This document shows, piece after piece, positions 33,481-41,099 of a stretch of 64,000 nt of DNA. Numbering within the stretch: position 1 is the first letter of the stretch; each line of letters starts with the position of its first letter. Where the stretch lies: the NCBI GenBank assembly GCA_964496125.1, contig CAZBXE010000003.1, forward strand, positions 1 to 64,000, read 5' to 3'. The notes below the pieces were generated by a model. It made no database searches, was not told where the DNA came from, and worked only from the letters and a program-made list of their open reading frames with translations. This stretch comes from CAZBXE01 sp964496125 (GTDB taxonomy: Bacteria; Chlamydiota; Chlamydiia; Chlamydiales; CAZBXE01). Both the position numbers and the translations under genes were made by a program.

Positions 33481-34629
33481 ATGACTTTAAAAAACAACGT
33501 TTCAAATTCCGCTTTAAAAACAGCAAGCGCTGTGACGACACCCGTCCAAGCCCGTTTTTCCCTTTCACAACATCCATTGACAACATCCAAGTACGGATAT
33601 CAGTGGTCTGAAGCTCAATACGCAAACACTAATGCGAAACTAGGCTTTTTGAGAAAAATCGCAGCCCACCAAGGCGTTGCACTTACGATGAGTGTAGCTA
33701 ACGTTCTTGAGTTCATGATGAACGCAGGTCTTCTTATGATCGATCTAGCCCTAGCTTCGATCAAAGGTATCACTGAGAACACTTGGACAGCAACACAAGC
33801 TGTCTTTGGCCGGAAAATAACACCTCTTGATCTTACGAAAAACCTTCCCGAAGCACATGATGCCGGAAAGCGCCTTGGCTCTATGTTTGCAAACGCTATT
33901 GGCCTTGTTGTTTGCACGCGCCTTTTCTTCGGATCGAGAGAAAAAGCTCTGGCAACAGCCGAGAAGTACAAACTAAAAAATGCAGAGCGCCTTTCAGAGA
34001 AGAAGACAACAAGCTTCTATGAAACACATAAAAAAGCCATTCTCTCTGGCCTTGGTGTGGCATCAGTTGCTGTCGCAAGTTACTATATGTATACATATGG
34101 CCTGCCCTCAATTTCTCTCCCCGTCTGGCCTCTTGGCAAAAACGAAGGAAAACCAAACACCTGTGCTGCTGACCTAAGCGAAGCGCAGAAAAACCTAGCG
34201 ACAATAGAAAATGATTTGGAATCATGCAATACTATCAGCAAAAATCAAATATTAGATTTAAATCACAAGGCAAAAGAAGACGAAAACACAATTAAATCAT
34301 TAAAAACACAAATTAATGACAAAGAAACAAAGATATATGACGCCACACAAAAACTACAAGAAAACGAAAATACAATTGAATTATTAAAAAAACAAATTAA
34401 CGACAAGGAAACAAAGATATATGACGCCACACAAAAACTACAAGAAAACAAAAATACAATTGAATTATTAAAAAAACAAATTAATGACAAAGAAACAAAT
34501 ATAGATGAAATCCAAAATACACTTGGCCAAAAAGCGAGAGAATATAAAAACGTAGTGTCGATCAATACCGCCTTAAGACTACAGCTTTCTGATTGCGAGA
34601 AAGCGCTTGACTTAGCCACTAAACAATAA
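33481..34629 (+). CDS. cluster membrane protein A, coiled-coil tail
   Basis: 382 residues; family unknown to me. Shared module: H31-P-L-T-T-S-K-Y-G-Y-Q-W (31-42), then the bilobed hydrophobic core (KIAAHQGVALTMSVANVLEF, NAIGLVVCTRLFFGSREKAL), then a lysine-flanked membrane segment (HKKAILSGLGVASVAVAS, about 183-200) ending YTYGLPSISLP. From about 225 the tail is a pure coiled coil containing three 28-residue tandem repeats (DNA 34282-34533). Closest relatives are the next two genes. No Sec signal, so the bilobed hydrophobic core suggests an Inc-like inclusion-membrane or bacterial membrane protein presenting a variable tail. That localisation is inference. Confidence 0.7.
   Translation: MTLKNNVSNSALKTASAVTTPVQARFSLSQHPLTTSKYGYQWSEAQYANTNAKLGFLRKIAAHQGVALTMSVANVLEFMMNAGLLMIDLALASIKGITENTWTATQAVFGRKITPLDLTKNLPEAHDAGKRLGSMFANAIGLVVCTRLFFGSREKALATAEKYKLKNAERLSEKKTTSFYETHKKAILSGLGVASVAVASYYMYTYGLPSISLPVWPLGKNEGKPNTCAADLSEAQKNLATIENDLESCNTISKNQILDLNHKAKEDENTIKSLKTQINDKETKIYDATQKLQENENTIELLKKQINDKETKIYDATQKLQENKNTIELLKKQINDKETNIDEIQNTLGQKAREYKNVVSINTALRLQLSDCEKALDLATKQ
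34282..34533 (+). repeat. three tandem 84-bp repeats encoding a 28-residue coiled coil
   Basis: Units start at 34282, 34366 and 34450, exactly 84 bp apart. Copies 2 and 3 are almost identical at DNA level; copy 1 and the end of copy 3 are diverged. Each encodes NENTIELLKKQIN followed by DKETKIYDATQKLQE, four heptads long, so copy-number change keeps frame and heptad phase. Confidence 0.9.
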
Positions 34630-34662
34630 AAAAAAAGCAGCAAGAAGTAATTTCTCTTCTTT

Positions 34663-34688
34663 GTCACCTCTCTCTACAGAGAGGTGAC
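34663..34688 (+). terminator. hairpin terminator of cluster protein A
   Basis: GTCACCTCTCT at 34663-34673 pairs perfectly with AGAGAGGTGAC at 34678-34688 over a 4-nt loop, followed by a short T-rich stretch (TTTCATT). Confidence 0.7.
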
Positions 34689-34704
34689 TTTCATTAAAAA
34701 TCAG

Positions 34705-34733
34705 TTGTGTAAAATATCCTTCCTCCATATAGT
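34705..34733 (+). promoter_or_regulatory. promoter of cluster protein B
   Basis: TTGTGT (34705-34710), 17-bp spacer, TATAGT (34728-34733), with AGGAGGAGGA at 34781-34790 before the ATG at 34795. Confidence 0.45.
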
Positions 34734-34794
34734 ATTACGTTTTGCTCAAGCAACTTGAGTCTATCATCAATAAGGGAAACAGGAGGAGGATCCC

Positions 34795-35817
34795 ATGACA
34801 GATATATTCGCTTTCTTTAATAAACAACCACCTACACAGTCAGCAGTACAGCCAAGATCATCCACAATAGCTTTACATCCAATGACAACCTCACGCTATG
34901 GCTATCAGTGGACATTCAATGTTTACCGTGATAATGGCGGTGCGCCAGGCATAGTTTCTAAAATTGCCGCTAACCAAGGAGTGGCTTTTACCATGACACT
35001 AGCCAACGTTGCAGAGTTTATGCTCAATACGGGGCTTGCCATCATTGACACTGCTCTTGCTTGCGTGGGTACAGTGCTGAGAGGCAGCTATACAGTTGCT
35101 CAAACAGTTCTTAGAAGAGAGAAGAATGAAAGCAAAACCCTACAAGCCATACCGTGCTTTGCAGATGTTGGCAATCGCCTCAGAGCAGCAGCGCAAAACA
35201 TAGCTGGCCTTGCTGTCTCAACACGCCTCTTCTTTGGTGGTAGAGTTTCTGCTCTTGCGATGGCGGAAAACTACTGCCTCAAAAACAAAGAACTGGATTT
35301 GAAAGTAGAAGAAAAAGCCTTTTTTGAAAAGCATAAGAAAATGATTGTGACCGGCCTCTCCGTTGCGGCTGTCGCTGCTGTTTCTTACGGTGCATATACT
35401 TATGGTCTACCTTCCATTACTTTGCCCTTCTGGTCAACTGGATCTACTATGAACACAGAGGAAAATAACGAGATTCAAATAGAGAATCAAAACGGTGGTA
35501 ACACAGGGAATAAAGAACAGAATATCGTAGGGGGTATCCCTGGGAATAACACGGGGGAAAAAGATGTCGATGTTGAAGAAAAAGCAGAAAGCAGGTGGGA
35601 AAAAAACGTCGCCCCAATCATAGAAAAAATCTTCCAAGTATGGGAACAGACCACAATAAAAGCTAAACCTTATATTGAGGAAGCGAGCACACTCGCTGAG
35701 CCTTATCTTACGAGTTTACGTGTCTCACACAACAACAACCAAAAAACATATTTAATTTTCGGCGGAGCTACTACTCTCGGCAGCGTCTATTATGTAAAAA
35801 AACGCCTGTTTGGCTAA
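34795..35817 (+). CDS. cluster membrane protein B, acidic linker and extra C-terminal membrane segment
   Basis: 340 residues. H28-P-M-T-T-S-R-Y-G-Y-Q-W signature, then KIAANQGVAFTMTLANVAEF and NIAGLAVSTRLFFGGRVSALAMAE, then HKKMIVTGLSVAAVAAVSYGAYTYGLPSITLP as in protein A. The tail differs completely: an Asn/Glu-rich linker (residues about 220-260), a helical part (WEKNVAPIIEKIFQVWEQ), and a last hydrophobic segment near 323-337 ending KKRLFG. The core is clearly homologous to A and C while the tail is not, so tails have been exchanged or diverged quickly. Function unknown. Confidence 0.7.
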   Translation: MTDIFAFFNKQPPTQSAVQPRSSTIALHPMTTSRYGYQWTFNVYRDNGGAPGIVSKIAANQGVAFTMTLANVAEFMLNTGLAIIDTALACVGTVLRGSYTVAQTVLRREKNESKTLQAIPCFADVGNRLRAAAQNIAGLAVSTRLFFGGRVSALAMAENYCLKNKELDLKVEEKAFFEKHKKMIVTGLSVAAVAAVSYGAYTYGLPSITLPFWSTGSTMNTEENNEIQIENQNGGNTGNKEQNIVGGIPGNNTGEKDVDVEEKAESRWEKNVAPIIEKIFQVWEQTTIKAKPYIEEASTLAEPYLTSLRVSHNNNQKTYLIFGGATTLGSVYYVKKRLFG

Positions 35818-35849
35818 GAAAAGGTTCGACACAAACCTAAACACCTCTT

Positions 35850-35876
35850 ACCGGGATCCCATCTTGGGATCCCGGT
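35850..35876 (+). terminator. hairpin terminator of cluster protein B
   Basis: ACCGGGATCCCA (35850-35861) pairs perfectly with TGGGATCCCGGT (35865-35876) over a TCT loop. The T-run after it is weak. Confidence 0.65.
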
Positions 35877-36041
35877 TACTCTCTATTTCTGCTGAAGACA
35901 AAATAAAAATCTTAATCATCTCTTAACCAAAGACTGTTAAATTAGTAGCCATAGATTCGAAATTGGAAAGCAAGTTAAAAGAAACAAACAGCAGTCTAGA
36001 TAAAAGTCTGCGATTGCAAAAGTAAACCAGGAGGAGTAATC

Positions 36042-36905
36042 ATGTTAGGTTTAAACCTTTTTAAAACACAACAACCAAGCAAGGCTATTGCCGTTGTTCA
36101 GACGGCCAAGAAGCTAATTTCCGAACACCCGCTCACAACGTCAAAATACGGCTATCAGTGGTCACGTGATGTATACACAAACAGCGCCCAGCCAAGCTTC
36201 ATTAAAAAAGTAGCAGCACACCAAGGCGTGGCGTTCATGATGACAATTGCAAACGTTGCTGAATTTGTTCTCAATGGTGTTTTTGTAGTAGGAAACGCTG
36301 CATCAGCCGTTGCAGGGTGCGTCCTTTCAGGTGGACGAAATCTTGTTCTAGGCGCTCTTGGCAAACAGAGTAGCCCAAGCAAATTTGTTGTTACGCATTT
36401 CTCAACTGCAAAAGATGTAGGTAGCCGTCTTGGAGCGATGGTAGCGAACGTAGCTGGTCTTTTCGTGTCAGCACGCCTCTTCGTAGGTGGAAGAGTAGGA
36501 GCGCTTGCCATGGCAGAACACTGGAAACTGAAGAATCCAGAACCTATTGTAAAACCATCCCTTCAATTCCTCCAGCAGCACAAGAAGAAGATCTATGGTC
36601 TCGGAGCGGCAACGGTTGCAGTAGCTGGCGCTTACGTTCTTAGAAACAGCTTGCCAGCAATGCCATCTATCAGCTTGCCAGCAATGCCATCTATCAGCTT
36701 GCCAGCAATGCCATCTATCAGCTGGCCAGAGCTGCCATCTATCAGCTTGCCAGAGATGCCATCATGGCCAACATGGTTGTCATCGAATGGTGGAACGACA
36801 GAAGAGAAACCAGCAAAACCAGGGCAGACTTCTGAGAGCAATGAAAACATTCAGAACAAGCTAGATGAAGCTGCAGAGAGGTTGTTAGCCAATAGTAAAA
36901 AATAG
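36042..36905 (+). CDS. cluster membrane protein C, proline-repeat tail
   Basis: 287 residues. H29-P-L-T-T-S-K-Y-G-Y-Q-W signature, KVAAHQGVAFMMTIANVAEF, NVAGLFVSARLFVGGRVGALAMAE, then the Lys-flanked membrane segment (HKKKIYGLGAATVAVAGAYV). After it comes a stalk of five 8-residue repeats, three identical SLPAMPSI then SWPELPSI and SLPEMPSW, and a hydrophilic acidic end. The repeats look like an extension of the conserved GLPSISLP junction of proteins A and B, suggesting the stalk grew by duplication of that motif. AGGAGGAG precedes the ATG. The 5' leader is long, about 90 nt. Confidence 0.7.
   Translation: MLGLNLFKTQQPSKAIAVVQTAKKLISEHPLTTSKYGYQWSRDVYTNSAQPSFIKKVAAHQGVAFMMTIANVAEFVLNGVFVVGNAASAVAGCVLSGGRNLVLGALGKQSSPSKFVVTHFSTAKDVGSRLGAMVANVAGLFVSARLFVGGRVGALAMAEHWKLKNPEPIVKPSLQFLQQHKKKIYGLGAATVAVAGAYVLRNSLPAMPSISLPAMPSISLPAMPSISWPELPSISLPEMPSWPTWLSSNGGTTEEKPAKPGQTSESNENIQNKLDEAAERLLANSKK
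36648..36767 (+). repeat. five tandem 24-bp repeats encoding SLPAMPSI
   Basis: Units at 36648, 36672, 36696, 36720 and 36744. The first three are identical at DNA level (AGCTTGCCAGCAATGCCATC plus TATC); the last two carry substitutions. The unit length preserves the reading frame. Confidence 0.9.
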
Positions 36906-36922
36906 CACAACATAGCTAATGC

Positions 36923-36959
36923 GCCCCGGACTTCTTTAGGAAGCCCGGGGCTTTTTTTT
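36923..36959 (+). terminator. Rho-independent terminator of cluster protein C
   Basis: GCCCCGG (36923-36929, starting at a G) pairs with CCGGGGC (36945-36951); inner CTTC/GAAG pairing extends the stem, and a run of eight T follows. Confidence 0.85.
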
Positions 36960-37001
36960 GCCTTGAGAAAAAGCGGCCATTTCTTTATAACAGTTGGATA
37001 T

Positions 37002-37409
37002 ATGATCCCTTTATTTAGAGCTCGGACTGACTTAATGACCTCTTTGGGCCCGAATGGTCTAAAAAAAGAGTCTTGTTGTGACCGTAGAAGCACATTATCC
37101 ACCCTAAAACAAAGCCTATTCCCTGCACTGATTGGGGCTATCTTTAGCCAAACGACAGCTTATACATTCCTCTCTTATCCCCTGTTAGGACTGGGGGCAG
37201 GATCTGCCGCTGTTTCTCTATTCCCTCAAAAAAGCAAACTACGCAAATGGAAAATGCTAACAGAGGCTGATGAATCAAGGTCCCTTACTCTCATCGCTCT
37301 TCTCTTTGCTCTTCTCTTAAGTCGGTTTCTTCCCCTCCTCTCCTTTAGCACCGGGGTAATTTGTGGTGGGCTTGCCGCCTTAAAGGCAGAACAGGAGGCA
37401 AGGGGATGA
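37002..37409 (+). CDS. small hypothetical membrane protein upstream of marC
   Basis: About 135 residues if started at ATG 37002 (TTG 36963 and ATG 37035 are alternatives; no good Shine-Dalgarno at any). Two to four hydrophobic segments, e.g. SLFPALIGAIFSQTTAYTF, LSYPLLGLGAGSAAVSLFP, and SLTLIALLFALLLSRFLPLL with STGVICGGLAAL. Its stop overlaps the start of the first MarC gene (ATGA), which argues it is translated. No family recognised. Confidence 0.5.
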   Translation: MIPLFRARTDLMTSLGPNGLKKESCCDRRSTLSTLKQSLFPALIGAIFSQTTAYTFLSYPLLGLGAGSAAVSLFPQKSKLRKWKMLTEADESRSLTLIALLFALLLSRFLPLLSFSTGVICGGLAALKAEQEARG

Positions 37410-37993
37410 TTTTTGGTCTTGTTGCAACCTTCTTCTTTGTGGCCAATCCTGTCGGAAATACCCCTGCCATTTTAGCGTGCATTAAAGATTTACCTTTTGA
37501 TCGGCAAAAGAAAGTCATGCTGCGGGAAGCCATCATAGCCTTTCTTCTTGCTGTGTTTTTTGCGATTTCCGCACAAGGATTCTTCCATTTGATTGTGGTC
37601 AAACAATATACGATCAGCATCACGGGCGGCGTATTACTTCTTCTTGTCGCCTTAAGCATGATCTTCCCCCCGGACGTCACCACAGAAAAACCACCCCTCA
37701 AAAAAGAGCCCTTCATCGTTCCGATTGCCACCCCCCTTATTTCTGGACCGGGTCTTCTCTCCATCGTCATGTTAAAAGTAGAAGAATTGGGGGGGCAAAG
37801 CGTCGTTTTGCTTGCCCTTTGCATCACATGGATTGGGGTAACGGCAGTGCTCCTCACAGCTCCATTTGTTATGAAAATTTTTGGAAGGAGGGGAATGATC
37901 GCTTTGGAGCAGCTGATGGGAATGATTGTATCCATGCTCTCCATGCAAATGATTTTAAACGGCGTAATCCTCTTTTCACGCTCCGTTCAATAA
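37406..37993 (+). CDS. MarC-family integral membrane protein (1)
   Basis: 195 residues, six membrane segments. MarC/UPF0056 landmarks: FFVANPVGNTPAILA near the N-terminus, ISITGGVLLLLVALSMIF, and the IVPIATPLISGPGLLSIVM loop repeating the N-terminal motif. ATG 37406 overlaps the previous stop. Role of MarC proteins is unsettled. A second, different MarC gene follows 12 nt later, so the two may form a hetero-oligomer. Confidence 0.83.
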   Translation: MIFGLVATFFFVANPVGNTPAILACIKDLPFDRQKKVMLREAIIAFLLAVFFAISAQGFFHLIVVKQYTISITGGVLLLLVALSMIFPPDVTTEKPPLKKEPFIVPIATPLISGPGLLSIVMLKVEELGGQSVVLLALCITWIGVTAVLLTAPFVMKIFGRRGMIALEQLMGMIVSMLSMQMILNGVILFSRSVQ

Positions 37994-38005
37994 AAGGTTG
38001 ATCCT

Positions 38006-38599
38006 ATGTCGATTTTATCGCTCTTTCTAATCCTCTTCTTTATCATCGACCCATTAGGCAATATCGGAGCATTCGAAGAGATGCTGAAGGAGGTGCCTAA
38101 AGACAAGAGAAGAGGCATTCTTTTAAGAGAGATGGGTTTTGCGCTCGTTCTCATGCTCTTTTTCTATGTAGTTGGGGACAAGCTTCTTGAACTGCTTGAG
38201 CTTAGCGAAATGACAGTAAGGGTCACAGCGGGTCTCATCTTGTTTCTCTTTGCGATCAAAATTCTTTTTCCCAAAGTGGAAAACGTCCGTACCCAGCACT
38301 ACAAAAAAAATGAGATTCCCTACTTTGTCCCTCTAAGCGTACCACTTGTGGCAAGTCCCTCCCTTCTAGCAACCATCATGCTCTTTGCGAACATTCCTGT
38401 TCTTGAAACACCTTTACTCTTTGCAATTTTTTTTGCTTGGTTTGCCGCTACTCTTATCCTCCTCTTCTCTCAGCCTTTGTATAAACTTCTCGGAACAAGT
38501 GGCCTTGCTGCATGCGAAAAGCTTACGGCGATGATCTTAGTTCTGCTGGCTATCCAACGTTTTCTTGAGGGCATTAAGCTATTGATCGCACAAATATAG
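38006..38599 (+). CDS. MarC-family integral membrane protein (2)
   Basis: 197 residues with the same topology: FLILFFIIDPLGNIGAFEEML, VTAGLILFLFAIKILFP and PYFVPLSVPLVASPSLLATIML. It diverges widely from its neighbour, so the pair is an old duplication. The stop at 38597-38599 overlaps the probable start region of truA, which implies translational coupling. Confidence 0.83.
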   Translation: MSILSLFLILFFIIDPLGNIGAFEEMLKEVPKDKRRGILLREMGFALVLMLFFYVVGDKLLELLELSEMTVRVTAGLILFLFAIKILFPKVENVRTQHYKKNEIPYFVPLSVPLVASPSLLATIMLFANIPVLETPLLFAIFFAWFAATLILLFSQPLYKLLGTSGLAACEKLTAMILVLLAIQRFLEGIKLLIAQI

Positions 38600-39333
38600 C
38601 GCTCACACTCTCTTACGACGGCACCCGTTATTTTGGCTGGCAAAAGACAAAAATGGGGCCCAGCATTGAAGATCAGCTGGAAAAGGCGCTCGAAAAAATC
38701 CTGCAACACTCAGTTATTCTCCAGGCAGCTAGCCGTACCGACCGAGGTGTGCATGCCGAAGGACAGGTTGTAAACTTCTTTACCGATAAAAAAGATCTCG
38801 ACCTCAAAAAACTGCAAAAGGGGATCAACGCCTGCCTGCCGGATGATATCGTTGTCCTCAAGACCATTCGCAAGAAGAAAACCTTCCACCCTACCCTCAA
38901 TAGTAAAGGAAAAGAGTATCATTACCTCCTCTGCCTCGGGCCGGAGCAGCTTCCCAAATACCGCTACACCTCATGGCATATCGCAAAGCCACTCAATATC
39001 CAGGCGATGATGGAGGCGGCAAAAGAGCTCATTGGGATGAAAGATTTTTGTGCTCTCACAAATCGAAAAAAAAATGAAACGTATGAAAATACCCTACGAG
39101 AAGTAACAAACATTAAGATCACCAAAAAAAGGGGGGGGAGGCTTCTCATTGCAATCCAAGGGAAGGACTTTCTCTATAAAATGGTACGCAATATAGTAGG
39201 GCTTCTTGTCGCCTGCGGAAAAGGCGAGCTCCAGGTTGGTGAGGTGGCATGTATTTTAGAGAGTAAAGACCGGACAAAAAGTGCATTAACGGCGCCAGCG
39301 AGAGGGCTTTCTCTTTTCCGCATCTTCTACTAA
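38581..39333 (+). CDS. truA: tRNA pseudouridine(38-40) synthase, non-canonical start
   Basis: Converts U38-U40 of the tRNA anticodon stem to pseudouridine. The conserved N-terminal strand IALTLSYDGTRYFGWQKTK lies upstream of the first ATG (38653), and the catalytic Asp is in ASRTDRGVHAEGQVVNF. Between the in-frame TAA at 38575-38577 and 38653 there is no ATG, GTG or TTG; only ATT at 38581 or ATA at 38596 could initiate. I place the start at ATT 38581. The MarC reading frame ends at 38599, so reinitiation from that gene is likely. The C-terminal MVRNIVGLLVACGKGEL is normal. The 3' end overlaps the convergent DUF368 gene by 48 nt. Confidence 0.85.
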   Translation: MDRTNIALTLSYDGTRYFGWQKTKMGPSIEDQLEKALEKILQHSVILQAASRTDRGVHAEGQVVNFFTDKKDLDLKKLQKGINACLPDDIVVLKTIRKKKTFHPTLNSKGKEYHYLLCLGPEQLPKYRYTSWHIAKPLNIQAMMEAAKELIGMKDFCALTNRKKNETYENTLREVTNIKITKKRGGRLLIAIQGKDFLYKMVRNIVGLLVACGKGELQVGEVACILESKDRTKSALTAPARGLSLFRIFY

Positions 39334-40509
39334 GGCAAGCTTTTCAAGAACATTCACAACAATAAATCCAACACCGACAAGAACGAGGGCAACAAGCAAA
39401 CGCCAATTGAGCAGAGGAAGGGTTGGCTCAAGCAGCAAAAGTTTTGAACCCTTATTGATTTGAAGTGGATCCAAGAAGTAGGCATAGGTCCAAAAAGGCC
39501 ATACAGTACGAAGGGCCCCTAGCATAAAGCCGATCAAAAGGGAAATTGTTTGACTGTGATAGTGGTCGAGCAAATAGGTAAGAACTCTTGAAAAAAGGGC
39601 GGCACCGAGGAGAATGCCAATCAAGAGATTTCCGAGCAACAAACACGCGTCTAGATCAAGACTTACTTGCCTGAGCCCCTGGGAAAGGTCGGAAAGGGCC
39701 GCAATGATGGCAGGGTAAAGGCCTAGAATATTAAGAAGATAACTTCCTGAAATTCCAGGCAAAAGCATAGCAGAAATCCCAATTATCCCGCAGAGGATCA
39801 CCCAAGTGTTAAAGACCTTAGATTTTGTCTCTTTCACAAACTCTCGTGCAGCTCCCAATCTTTGATTTGCTTGGTCGTACACAAGAGTCTCTTTTGTCAC
39901 TATCCCTTTAGCTAGCATGGCTACTAGCTCTTCTCTGTGTATATCTGTCAAACGGGAGGTTGTCACATCAAAATTGCGAAGGGGTTTAGCAGAAGGTGTT
40001 TCCAGATGAATAGGCACAGAATAGAGAGGGCCATGCTGACGCGGATCTTCAGGAAGATTTGTAAGAAAATAGGCAAATGCTGCCCCTACAAGACACAAAA
40101 CCCCACTTTTCCAGTTTACCTCTCGCAGTAGCTTATAGCAAAAAAAGACAGAACCCAGAACAAGGCCTAAAAAAAGAGAATAAAGATAGGAGCGGTAGAA
40201 TTCGTTTTGTAAGAGATAAAGAACGAGCGAGGAGAGAGTAAGCAACGAAAAGGCAATACCCAAAAGAACACATACGAGGTATTGCCAAGCTACATGGCTT
40301 AAAAACCCTTTTATATTCCCTCTAAGCAAAAAGGAGAAGGCCTTGGAGTCAAAGGAGCGTATAGCGTGGATAAAATCTTCGTAGATACCGATGACAAAAG
40401 CTACAGTCCCACCTGAGATGCCTGGGACAAGATCAGCAGCTCCCATGCAGACCCCGCAGAGCATAAGAAAAAGGGCTCTCGGCAGAGTGGAAACGGTTGG
40501 TTTTTCCAT
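39286..40509 (-). CDS. DUF368/PopT-type polyprenyl-phosphate transporter with a GYF_2-like insert
   Basis: 407 residues. Two family repeats are visible: GAADLVPGISGGTVAFVIG (24-42) and ISAMLLPGISGSYLLNILG (245-263), each followed by membrane helices. DUF368 proteins were identified in other bacteria as undecaprenyl-phosphate recycling transporters (PopT). Usual length is 270-310; the surplus is a soluble insert at about 152-233 whose core (LTDIHREELVAMLAKGIV, TKETLVYD, LGAAREF) resembles the GYF_2/DUF4339 domain. The substrate would serve peptidoglycan synthesis, matching the nearby cell-wall genes. It overlaps rodZ by one base. Confidence 0.8.
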   Translation of the reverse strand: MEKPTVSTLPRALFLMLCGVCMGAADLVPGISGGTVAFVIGIYEDFIHAIRSFDSKAFSFLLRGNIKGFLSHVAWQYLVCVLLGIAFSLLTLSSLVLYLLQNEFYRSYLYSLFLGLVLGSVFFCYKLLREVNWKSGVLCLVGAAFAYFLTNLPEDPRQHGPLYSVPIHLETPSAKPLRNFDVTTSRLTDIHREELVAMLAKGIVTKETLVYDQANQRLGAAREFVKETKSKVFNTWVILCGIIGISAMLLPGISGSYLLNILGLYPAIIAALSDLSQGLRQVSLDLDACLLLGNLLIGILLGAALFSRVLTYLLDHYHSQTISLLIGFMLGALRTVWPFWTYAYFLDPLQINKGSKLLLLEPTLPLLNWRLLVALVLVGVGFIVVNVLEKLALVEDAEKRKPSRWRR

Positions 40510-40913
40510 TAGATCAAGTCAAGAAGTTTAGCTATATAGTAGGCTGTAGCAGCCAATAGAACAAAGGCTCCAATCCAGACGGCATTCGGGGCCCATCTTA
40601 CACCACTACCAGGACTTCCGCGCATTTCAAGAGTACCGATACCATAGTCAAATTCATGCTTCTCTCTTTTCAAGAAGATTTCAGGGTGTTTTCTGATGAT
40701 CGAATCCCCGTCGATGCCTAGGAAGGAGGCGTATTGACGGATGAAACCTTGTGCATAGATGGGAGAGAGCATGGACAGAACTTTTCCGTCTTCAACGGCT
40801 TGCAAATAGGTGCTACGGATGGAAGTGGCATTCTCGATTTCTTTAAGGGAGAGGCCTCTTTCCGTTCTTCTTCGCCGCAGTAGATCGCCTATTTCTTTGA
40901 GTGTTTCTTCCAT
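40509..40913 (-). CDS. rodZ: RodZ-like cytoskeletal adaptor
   Basis: 134 residues from ATG 40913 (GTG at 40931 possible). An N-terminal helix-turn-helix domain (EIGDLLRRRRTERGLSLKEI, RSTYLQAVEDGKV, YAQGFIRQYASFLG) is followed by a short linker and one membrane helix (VWIGAFVLLAATAYYIAKLL). It lacks the large periplasmic domain of proteobacterial RodZ, as in Chlamydia, where RodZ links MreB to the division septum. Adjacent, divergent RNase HIII is a conserved chlamydial neighbour. Confidence 0.83.
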   Translation of the reverse strand: MEETLKEIGDLLRRRRTERGLSLKEIENATSIRSTYLQAVEDGKVLSMLSPIYAQGFIRQYASFLGIDGDSIIRKHPEIFLKREKHEFDYGIGTLEMRGSPGSGVRWAPNAVWIGAFVLLAATAYYIAKLLDLI

Positions 40914-40977
40914 AAGACGCAATTTTGTCACGACCGCGCATTTTTTTCCACAACAACTTCACCCCCACATCTTCAAC

Positions 40978-41045
40978 TTCGGTGCCAGGCACCGAAATTT
41001 GAAATTGATCTAGGGAGAAATTGCATTCCGGTGCCTGGCACCGAA
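40978..41045. repeat. inverted pair of REP-like palindromes
   Basis: TTCGGTGCCAGGCACCGAA at 40978-40996 is a perfect palindrome around one base; GGTGCCTGGCACCGAAG at 41030-41045 is the inverted copy. The same core is at 4799-4814. It lies in the 186-nt gap between the divergent rodZ and RNase HIII genes. Confidence 0.75.
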
Positions 41046-41099
41046 GTGGTAATAGTTGGGTCTTGAAGGAAAGGCAAGAGTAAGACATAATCCCCACCT

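Noticed and set aside
34282..34533. Possible CRISPR or satellite array
   Set aside because: The 84-bp units are coding, in frame, and encode regular heptads.
36648..36767. Possible CRISPR array
   Set aside because: The 24-bp units are contiguous without spacers and are in frame in a protein.
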